From the NCBI GenBank assembly GCA_030751555.1, contig JASMFX010000075.1, positions 1 through 12,109 of the forward strand: a stretch of DNA of 12,109 bases, given 5' to 3'. Shown here piece by piece: positions 4,402 to 10,230 of the stretch. This stretch comes from Candidatus Woesearchaeota archaeon. Lineage in GTDB: Archaea; Nanoarchaeota; Nanoarchaeia; Woesearchaeales; CALCXY01. Numbering within the stretch: the first letter of the stretch is position 1; every line of letters begins with the position of its first letter. The notes under the pieces are model-generated. The model had not been told where the DNA came from and did not search any database. It saw only the letters and a list, made by a program, of their open reading frames with translations. A program made the position numbers and the translations under genes.

Positions 4402-4981
4402 AACCCACTGCTAAGCTACAGCAATAGTAAATCTCTTGAGCGGCATTGTTGCAGATCCTTGCAATGTTATCTCCCCCATAACAAAAGTGTGATAATACTG
4501 ATTGAGAATTTACTGCTATACTAGATGAAGTCAAAATCTGCACAAGAGGATTGCCCGCATCGGTATTTACAGTACAATCACTTGTAACAGGTGCTATGGT
4601 ATCGCAAGCCCTCATTACTTCGTAACCGCATACATTCCTTCCTAGAGCATGGCAGGTATCAATAGCAGGTCCCATAGCTGCTACAGGTCTCGCAGTATTA
4701 TCAACACACCACATACCCAACCTTGTCGTATCAGGAGGACACTTCCATTTTATAGTCCCATCAATCTCTACATTGCCACTCACATCTAATGCAGAGGAGG
4801 GAATGGGATTTCCAATACCTACCTTACCATTATCAAAAAATAGATTAACATTTGCTAATCCCCGCTCAACAATAGTGTGACTTTGAGTGCCTTGAGCATA
4901 AACCAAAACCCCTCCAACAGCCAAAACAAGGATTAATAACAGTGTAAAGCAAGTTTTAGAAGATAATTCAATCTTAATCAT
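4400..4981 (-). CDS. Secreted or anchored Cys-rich surface protein
   Basis: 193 residues. Residues 11-28 are a hydrophobic signal or anchor segment followed by a plausible cleavage site after YAQG. Residues 53-70 (KVGIGNPIPSSALDVSGN) are the VGIGxxxPxxxLDVSG motif common in tail-fibre-like and surface proteins, usually a beta-rich stalk. Ten cysteines follow the signal (81, 92, 110, 118, 126, 136, 167, 177, 187, 188), enough for several disulfides outside the cell. The run CPPDTTRLGMWCVDN ... ACDTIAP, with GRNVCGYEVMRAC, recalls the C-type-lectin/formylglycine-enzyme-like modules at the ends of similar proteins; this last link is tentative. The start ATG 4981 fits a TATA box at 5013-5006 (near-leaderless). 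Probably displayed on the cell surface for binding. Confidence 0.7.
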   Translation of the reverse strand: MIKIELSSKTCFTLLLILVLAVGGVLVYAQGTQSHTIVERGLANVNLFFDNGKVGIGNPIPSSALDVSGNVEIDGTIKWKCPPDTTRLGMWCVDNTARPVAAMGPAIDTCHALGRNVCGYEVMRACDTIAPVTSDCTVNTDAGNPLVQILTSSSIAVNSQSVLSHFCYGGDNIARICNNAAQEIYYCCSLAVG

Positions 4982-5005
4982 GTAATCATAATCTCAGAAT
5001 CTGTT

Positions 5006-5013
5006 TATTTAAA
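5006..5013 (-). promoter_or_regulatory. TATA box for the Cys-rich surface protein
   Basis: TTTAAATA on the minus strand is centred about 28 bases before ATG 4981. No ribosome binding site precedes that ATG, so the mRNA is probably leaderless or has at most a few leader bases. The box fits in the 37-base gap after the upstream gene. Confidence 0.5.
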
Positions 5014-5018
5014 GGTTT

Positions 5019-6212
5019 CTACTTCCCCTTAAAAAACTTCCCAAAGAATCTGTCAGCAACCTCTTTCCCGTAGAGAGATTGAGTTACGCTAGCCATTACC
5101 TTCCTCTTTCCCAGCTCTGTCTCCATGAAAAGAAGAGGAAGCGCATCATATTGATCCCTGACCCTTCTTCTAGCTCCATCGATAAGGTAGGTTTGATCTC
5201 CTTTTTGATAGTGTTTTGTGATCTCTTCTATCAATTTCTCAGCAGCCCATAACAGGGGATTTTGTTTGTATCCTCCTAAATCCACCGGCACCTTCCCGAA
5301 TTTCATAGAATAAAAATAAGCCATACTAGCTAGAGCATCGCTACAATGCAGCACATCACTATCTACCATTGAAGCCCTGTTCATCGTACCTAATATAAAA
5401 GCATGGCCCATGTGTTCATACGGCTTGTTTGGTGCATTTTTCCTAATTTTAGAAAAAATTGAATTAACAAGCTGCTTAGCTGGATCTTTTTTCTCTGCAT
5501 TTTCCAGCTCAGAAGTTAGATCCCTCCCTAAAACAAGTACAGGAATCTGCCTGTATTCATCTAAGGCAATGCACCTATCAGCAAATGCCCTGTTTTTGTT
5601 TTCACCAAGAGCATGCTCATAAAAAAAACTAGTCTCTGGGAGTTTTCCCTTAGTTCTTCTTCTACCCCACTGAGATCCCATCCAGGCATGCTCTCTAAGA
5701 ATATCATGGTACCATCCAAAAAATTTAGACATATACTCTCTTTTAAATTCAGTCTCCTCTTCATCCTTTCTAACAGCATCTCCATAAACTATGAGGGTTC
5801 CTGAAATTCCATCATCTGCCATCCAAAGTCCAGCCCGGGCTCTATCTTGAAGCTCTCTTGCTACTCCAAAGAACTGTTTTTGACTGCGGAGCAGTAAAAG
5901 TCCATAGTTCCAAACTATTGATTCATTCTCTGAATCAATAAATACATCCAGGTTGCCAGAATTTTCGCTTCCATCCCCTATATCTGTCCTCCTAATAACC
6001 CTCTTATATGGCACTGCCATCCCAAGAAAATCTCCTAGAATTTGTGATTCACTCATTACCTGAGGGTCTGCTTCCTCAGCACAGACACTATTCAGAAGGC
6101 TATCAAGAAAACTTGGTCCTGACCAGAGAGTAATCCTAATTCCAATTAAAGGTGCAAAAAGATATCTCAATAATCTTGGATTTCTCGGTCTGGGTACACT
6201 ACTATTGGACAT
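5019..6212 (-). CDS. Unrecognised 397-residue protein
   Basis: I do not recognise this protein. GTG 6227 is in frame, but TATA-like sequence lies at 6248-6236 and only ATG 6212 sits a suitable 27 or so bases downstream, so ATG 6212 is preferred. Seen from M1 at 6212: a basic, weakly hydrophobic N-terminus (RPRNPRLLRYLFAPLIG), an acidic stretch, then a mostly helical, soluble-looking chain rich in W, R and K. Motifs that might be tested are MADDGISGTLIVYGD, HAWMGSQWGRRR, EHMGHAFILGTMNRAS, and a C-terminal region DQYDALPLLFMETELGKR. I see no signal peptide of normal form, no clear transmembrane helix and no Walker or metal-cluster motif. It stops at TAG 5021-5019, 37 bases before the surface-protein gene on the same strand. 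Confidence 0.7.
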   Translation of the reverse strand: MSNSSVPRPRNPRLLRYLFAPLIGIRITLWSGPSFLDSLLNSVCAEEADPQVMSESQILGDFLGMAVPYKRVIRRTDIGDGSENSGNLDVFIDSENESIVWNYGLLLLRSQKQFFGVARELQDRARAGLWMADDGISGTLIVYGDAVRKDEEETEFKREYMSKFFGWYHDILREHAWMGSQWGRRRTKGKLPETSFFYEHALGENKNRAFADRCIALDEYRQIPVLVLGRDLTSELENAEKKDPAKQLVNSIFSKIRKNAPNKPYEHMGHAFILGTMNRASMVDSDVLHCSDALASMAYFYSMKFGKVPVDLGGYKQNPLLWAAEKLIEEITKHYQKGDQTYLIDGARRRVRDQYDALPLLFMETELGKRKVMASVTQSLYGKEVADRFFGKFFKGK

Positions 6213-6277
6213 TTCAACCAAAAACACAACTCTATCTTAAAAATTTATGTATTCTAAAGAAGTCATTAATCCGAAAC

Positions 6278-6589
6278 TCAGCTTTCAATCATTTCAATCT
6301 CAATATTCAACCCTTCAGGGATAGGTACTCTCATAACTAATCTCAAAGCTCTCTCATCTATTCCTAAATCAATCAAACGCTTGTGAATCCTCATCTCATA
6401 GCGTTCCCAAGAAGCCTTTCCCTCACCACAAGGGGTTTTTCTAGTAGTAACTTTTAATTTTTTAGTAGGAAGAGGGATTGGTCCACGCATATCTACTCCA
6501 GTCTTATCCGCAATGTCATTAATGTAACTGCAGACCTCGTTCACCTTGCTGATGTCGGTGCTTGCTATTTTTATTCTTGCTTTTTGCAT
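6278..6589 (-). CDS. rps10: Small-subunit ribosomal protein uS10 (S10/S20e)
   Basis: Component of the head of the 30S subunit. 103 residues, the usual archaeal length (about 102). MQKARIKIAST at the start, GPIPLPTKK (39-47 region) and KLKVTTRKTPCGEG, then WERYEMRIHKRLIDL, are family signatures; the PIPLPTK loop reaches into the ribosome core. A GTG at 6598 is in frame but belongs to the ribosome binding site AGTGAT, five bases after whose GTGA lies ATG 6589; the archaeal family also starts MQKAR. It follows EF-1A by 72 bases on the same strand with no convincing promoter between, so the two are probably co-transcribed, as in the archaeal EF-2/EF-1A/S10 cluster. Confidence 0.95.
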   Translation of the reverse strand: MQKARIKIASTDISKVNEVCSYINDIADKTGVDMRGPIPLPTKKLKVTTRKTPCGEGKASWERYEMRIHKRLIDLGIDERALRLVMRVPIPEGLNIEIEMIES

Positions 6590-6661
6590 CACAATCACTT
6601 ATTCTTGACCGGGGCGCGGGTACCACATGATAAGCAGTGCTTACCATGAATTGAAAAGATA
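6590..6661 (-). other. EF-1A to S10 spacer with a GC-rich core
   Basis: The 72-base spacer contains a GC-rich run (6609-6622, plus-strand ACCGGGGCGCGGGT) that stands out in an AT-rich genome, next to the near-palindrome TAAGCAGTGCTTA. No TATA box or ORF of convincing length is present. It may be a processing or translation-control element in the shared mRNA. The S10 ribosome binding site AGTGAT is at its end. Confidence 0.3.
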
Positions 6662-7945
6662 TTACTTCTTTGTGAGTTCAATACACATACCAGCTGCAAC
6701 TGTGGATCCAGAGTCTCTAATAGCAAATCTGCTAAGTTGAGGTATTTCCTTTTGGGTCTCAATAACCATAGGCTGTACTGGCTTTACTTTAACAATAGCG
6801 GCATCGCCATTCTTAACAAAGTCAGGATTCTCAGCTACAGTTTCACCTGTTGCAGGGTTTAATTTCTTTTCAATAGCTTCAATAGTACAAGCTACTTGTG
6901 CTGTATGCACGTGGAACACAGGTGTGTAACCAGCTGTAACAACAGTTGGATGGTTTAAAACCACAATCTGAGCCTTGAATTCAGTAGCAACTGTAGGTGG
7001 ATTGTCAGTATGGCCAAGAACATCGCCTCTGGTAATATCCTTTTTGCCTATACCTCTTACATTAAATCCAATATTATCTCCAGGTTCTGCTTTTTGCAGC
7101 TGCTCATGGTGCATCTCGATTGTTTTACACTCTCCTTCAACACCTTTGCCTTCTCTTCCTGGGACAACTACTACTTTGTCTCCTACTTTCATCACGCCAG
7201 TCTCAACTCTTCCAACTGGAACAACACCTATACCGGTAATATTATAAACGTCTTGTAATGGTAATCTCAATGGTAGATCTGTTGGTTTTTCAGGCTCTTT
7301 TAGCTCATCTAGCTGTTCTAAGAGTGTTTTACCTTCATACCATCCCATATTCTCAGATTTCTTAGCAACATTATCACCAACTAATGAAGCAATCGGAATA
7401 AAAGGTATCTCATCAGGGTTGTAACCCACGGTTTTTAGCAAAGTTTGTACTTCGCCCTTTAGTGTGTCAAACCTTTTTTGATCGTATTTTGCCATATCCA
7501 TCTTGTTTACAGCAATAATCAGTTGATTAACACCTAAAGTTCTTGCCAAGAAAACGTGCTCTTTTGTCTGTGCCTGGATACCATCGCTTGGGTTTCCAGA
7601 AACAACTAAAACGCCAGCATCTGCCTGAGCAGCGCCAGTAATCATATTTTTGATAAAATCCTTGTGCCCTGGGGCATCAATAATTGTGAAATCAAACTTT
7701 TGTGTAGTAAATTTCTTATGAGCAAGGTCAATTGTAACTCCTCTTTCTCGCTCTTCCTTAAGATTATCCATAACAAAGGCAAATTCAAAACCGCCTTTTC
7801 CTAGCTCTTCAGCTTTTTCCTTAAGTTTTCTCATTGCTTGTTCGTCAATATTACCAGAATCAAAGAGTAATCTACCTACAGTAGTGCTCTTTCCATGATC
7901 TACGTGTCCAATAAAGACCAAATTTAAGTGTGTTTTATCAGCCAT
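6662..7945 (-). CDS. tuf: Translation elongation factor EF-1A (aEF1A)
   Basis: GTPase that brings aminoacyl-tRNA to the ribosomal A site. 427 residues, full length for archaeal EF-1A. GTP-binding motifs: P loop GHVDHGKS (13-20), switch [10 protein letters not shown] (65-73), DAPGH (90-94), NKMD (147-150) and a G5 region IASLVGDN (185-192). Domains 2 and 3 are intact, with [14 protein letters not shown]-like NIGFNVRGI and the terminal [15 protein letters not shown] signature. The start ATG 7945 follows GGAGG by several bases. It has its own promoter at 8013-8006, needed because the plus-strand surface gene separates it from EF-2. uS10 follows on the same strand. Confidence 0.97.
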   Translation of the reverse strand: MADKTHLNLVFIGHVDHGKSTTVGRLLFDSGNIDEQAMRKLKEKAEELGKGGFEFAFVMDNLKEERERGVTIDLAHKKFTTQKFDFTIIDAPGHKDFIKNMITGAAQADAGVLVVSGNPSDGIQAQTKEHVFLARTLGVNQLIIAVNKMDMAKYDQKRFDTLKGEVQTLLKTVGYNPDEIPFIPIASLVGDNVAKKSENMGWYEGKTLLEQLDELKEPEKPTDLPLRLPLQDVYNITGIGVVPVGRVETGVMKVGDKVVVVPGREGKGVEGECKTIEMHHEQLQKAEPGDNIGFNVRGIGKKDITRGDVLGHTDNPPTVATEFKAQIVVLNHPTVVTAGYTPVFHVHTAQVACTIEAIEKKLNPATGETVAENPDFVKNGDAAIVKVKPVQPMVIETQKEIPQLSRFAIRDSGSTVAAGMCIELTKK

Positions 7946-8083
7946 TTTACTATTTCCTCCACATTCGTTTACGTATTAAACGTTCTATGAAGAAATTCGA
8001 GGGGGTTTATAAAGATTACGCTTTGGGAAGGGTTTTCCCACATCTCCACAAAGCTTTTATACTAGTTTTTCTGAAAACACTAA
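7946..8083. promoter_or_regulatory. Divergent promoter region between EF-1A and the surface gene, with two 6-5-6 inverted repeats
   Basis: For EF-1A (minus) the TATA box is TTTATAAA at 8006-8013, giving a start near 7984 and a leader of about 40 bases. For the plus-strand gene, TTTTATAC (8055-8062) is centred about 25.5 bases before ATG 8084, so that mRNA would be leaderless. Two perfect inverted repeats, each six bases either side of a five-base spacer, lie here: CGTTTA-CGTAT-TAAACG (7966-7982), at the very 5' end of the EF-1A leader, where it can form a hairpin; and TGGGAA-GGGTT-TTCCCA (8024-8040), almost midway between the two TATA boxes, well placed as an operator for both genes. Confidence 0.55.
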
Positions 8084-8197
8084 ATGAAATTATTTGCATC
8101 CTGGAAGGAAAAGAGAGCCAGGAATATCTACATTGCAGGAATCTGCGCTATGCTTCTTGCAGGTGTTCTTAGAATCAGCGGATACACCAATAGTTAG
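8084..8197 (+). pseudogene. 5' end of the broken surface gene: membrane anchor ending at in-frame TAG
   Basis: ATG 8084 begins a 37-codon frame with basic residues (KEKRARN), then a membrane segment IYIAGICAMLLAGVL (15-29), then GYTNS and TAG at 8195-8197. After the TAG the same frame continues without a break for 54 codons of low-complexity linker and on through the helical ORF to 9046. The promoter is leaderless and well placed. The simplest reading is a CAG (Gln) to TAG change in an anchored protein, leaving a 37-residue stub as the only normal product. Confidence 0.6.
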
Positions 8198-8359
8198 ACC
8201 AAACAGATTGAACCTTCTATTGCTAATGCCCCTAAGGTTATTAACACTCAAGGTGTCGCAGCAGCTAAAAAAGGTGGAAACTTAGTAGCTAATAAACCAG
8301 GACAGCAAGAAGCAGAGACAAAAGTTGAGGAAGAACCACCTAAAGAAGGCCCTCCAGAG

Positions 8360-9046
8360 ATGTCAGATGAGGAGAAAAAAGCCTGGGATGGTTTTAAAGC
8401 TGCTTCCAGGTTGCGATTGGGTCATCTAAAAGCGGGTATCAAAGTTTCCAAAGAGAAGCACCAAATAAACGATGGTGCGTCAATAGTTTTGACTTTTCTA
8501 ATACACAAATTAACTATCGATGAGACATTAGAAGAATTTAGAAAAAAGTACCCTAACATCCCTAAATATGCCCGAGCCTTACATGCTGAGATTGATTTAG
8601 ATATCTATCTAGCTGTTGAAGCATGGATGTTTCAAGATGCCATGGAAACTTTTGATAAGTTCAAGGAGCTTAAGTCCTCATCAATACAAAAACCTGAAGC
8701 AGTGCTCAACTTTTTACAGTCATATGCTGAAAATTTCAATAGGGATGCAACTGTATTTTACTCAAGTAAAATGGCTCCTATTGTCGCAGCCTATGTTGCT
8801 AAAAAGGGCAATGTAATGCTGATGGCAGCTCATATAGGCATATTACCTCCTGGGGCACATAAAATGCTAATTGATGCGATCGAAGATGGAGAAGAGAGAT
8901 CACACTTATCAGAGAAAATAAAAAACTTAGAGGCACAAGACAAGGGAGATGCATATAAGCTAGTTTACAAAAACGTTTTAACACATCTTTTTGGTCTTAT
9001 GGCAAATCATCATCTGAATGTGTTGAATTTAGTTGTCAGGATTTAG
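8360..9046 (+). CDS. Helical hypothetical protein, downstream part of the broken surface gene
   Basis: 228 residues from the first ATG after the in-frame TAG; the same frame actually reaches back to 8198 without a stop. ATG 8360 has no ribosome binding site (preceding bases CCCTCCAGAG) and no TATA box, so independent translation is doubtful. The linker before it is rich in E, P, Q and A, as expected outside a membrane anchor. The rest is predicted mostly helical (for example DETLEEFRKKYPNIPKYARA and AIEDGEERSHLSEKIKNLEA). I recognise no family. Near the end the sequence becomes hydrophobic and unlike the rest (FGLMANHHLNVLNLVVRI), and the other open frame there (8959 onward) reads as a natural continuation, so the true reading frame probably switches before 9046. 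Confidence 0.5.
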   Translation: MSDEEKKAWDGFKAASRLRLGHLKAGIKVSKEKHQINDGASIVLTFLIHKLTIDETLEEFRKKYPNIPKYARALHAEIDLDIYLAVEAWMFQDAMETFDKFKELKSSSIQKPEAVLNFLQSYAENFNRDATVFYSSKMAPIVAAYVAKKGNVMLMAAHIGILPPGAHKMLIDAIEDGEERSHLSEKIKNLEAQDKGDAYKLVYKNVLTHLFGLMANHHLNVLNLVVRI

Positions 9047-10194
9047 GAGATGGAGCTTTTTGTGGTTGTTTTGATGTTACACAGGATCCTATTCCTCTTT
9101 GTACTTGTGAAGATTTGCAGAGGATGAATGAAAATGTAAATGCTAATTATGAATTGCAGAATGATATTGATTGTTCAGATACTATAAATTGGGATGAGGA
9201 TAATGATGGGGTTGCTGAAGGTTTTAATCCAATAAACCCTTTTTCAGGAATTTTTGATGGTCAAGATCATATCATACTAAATTTAAATATTAACACTCCA
9301 CTGAAAGATTATGTTGGACTATTTAGTCAAATTGGTGATACTGCGATCATAAGGTCTGTTGGATTAGAAGGAGGAGATATAAGGGGAAGGAAATTTGTTG
9401 GTGGTTTGGTAGGACGAAACGCTATAGGATCTGTCTTTAGTTCTTATGCTATTGTGGATGTGAGTGGAGATGAATCTGTAGGAGGCTTAATAGGAAAAAT
9501 CTATTATATGGGGGGAGAAGTTTCTAGTTCTCATGCTTCTGGGAGTGTGAGTGGCAATATGTTTGTTGGTGGTTTGGTAGGAGAAAACGATAGAGGATCT
9601 GTCTCTAGTTCTTATGCTTCTGGGAGTGTGAGTGGCAATATGTTTGTTGGTGGTTTGGCAGGATATACCATTAAGGGATCTATTTCTAGTTCTCATGCTT
9701 CTGGGAGTGTTAATGGTGGGAGTAGGGTTGGTGGTTTGGTAGGACATACCAATAGAGGACCTATTTCTAGTTCTTATGCTTCTGGGAGCGTGAGTGGAAA
9801 TGGTGATTTAGTTGGAGGTTTATTAGGATTTAACGATAGAGGACCTATTTCTAGTTCTTATGCTTCTGGGAATGTTAATGGTGGAGGTAGGGTTGGTGGT
9901 TTATTAGGATATCAAGAGGCTGGATCTATTTCTAGTTCTTATGCTTCTGGAAGTGTAAGCGGAGTTGGGGAAGTTGGTGGTTTAGTAGGATATTCCAGGG
10001 ATGGAGGAATTTCTTCTAGTTCTTTCTGGAATACTGAAACTAGCGGCATGTCTTCAAGTGCAGGGGGGGATGGTAAAACCTCTACTCAGATGAAAGATCA
10101 ATCTTCGTATCCTGATGCTTGGGATTTTACAAATGTTTGGGCTATTGATGCAAATATTAATGAGGGTTATCCTCATTTGATGGTTATGGATTAG
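8959..10194 (+). pseudogene. GLUG-repeat surface domain, 3' part of the broken surface gene (callable ORF 9115-10194)
   Basis: The frame is open from 8959 to TAG... the TAG stop at 10192-10194, but contains no ATG, GTG or TTG before TTG 9115, while homologous-looking sequence already starts upstream: SSECVEFSCQDLGDG, then CGCFDV and CTCEDLQRMN. Such Cys-rich CTCEDLQ...NYELQNDIDCS leaders usually precede GLUG repeats, so the coding begins before any available start. From TTG 9115 the ORF has 359 codons: NYELQNDIDCS (11-21), FDGQ (47-50), eight GLUG units beginning VGGL at residues 95, 122, 151, 178, 205, 233, 260 and 287, then a cap with FWNTETSGMSSSAGGDG and an ending GYPHLMVMD. GLUG repeats form beta-helical extracellular stalks. 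It has no signal peptide of its own; it most likely was fused to the anchor and helical parts upstream. Confidence 0.65.
9397..10017 (+). repeat. Tandem GLUG coding repeats, eight units of 81-87 bases
   Basis: Units begin at about 9397, 9478, 9565, 9646, 9727, 9811, 9892 and 9973, 27-29 codons each. Each encodes VGGLxG, a variable loop, then SxSSSYASGSVSG. Several stretches are almost identical in DNA, such as TCTAGTTCTTATGCTTCTGG in units 4, 6, 7 and 8 with small changes in others. This points to recent unit duplication or gene conversion, which would let the protein change length easily. Confidence 0.85.
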
Positions 10195-10200
10195 CAATAG

Positions 10201-10225
10201 AAAAATAATGATATTCTAAATAGAA
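10201..10225 (-). terminator. Possible terminator between convergent EF-2 and the surface gene
   Basis: In the 36-base gap between the two converging genes, TTCTA (10214-10218) and TAGAA (10221-10225) form a small inverted repeat. On the minus strand it is followed by a run of five T (10205-10201), the U-tract type of archaeal terminator for EF-2. The stem is weak. Confidence 0.35.
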
Positions 10226-10230
10226 ATTCC

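Noticed and set aside
7930..8172. Plus-strand 80-codon ORF spanning the EF-1A promoter
   Set aside because: It starts within the EF-1A coding sequence in antisense, crosses both promoters and overlaps the anchor frame at 8084; the peptide has no recognisable features.
8195..8197. Pyrrolysine or general TAG reassignment at codon 38
   Set aside because: TAG ends other genes in the window in ordinary fashion (2452-2454, 5021-5019), with further stops soon after. No pyl genes are visible. A Gln codon change explains it more simply, though readthrough is not excluded.
8968..8974. Classical -1 slippery site for programmed frameshifting (CAAAAAC)
   Set aside because: The frame is right, but the heptamer needs A as its first base; with C the slipped tRNA would mispair. 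I see no downstream pseudoknot. An indel in a homopolymer run is more likely.
9397..10017. CRISPR-like repeat array
   Set aside because: Units are 81-87 bases, in frame, with no constant short repeat and unique spacers; they encode GLUG protein repeats.
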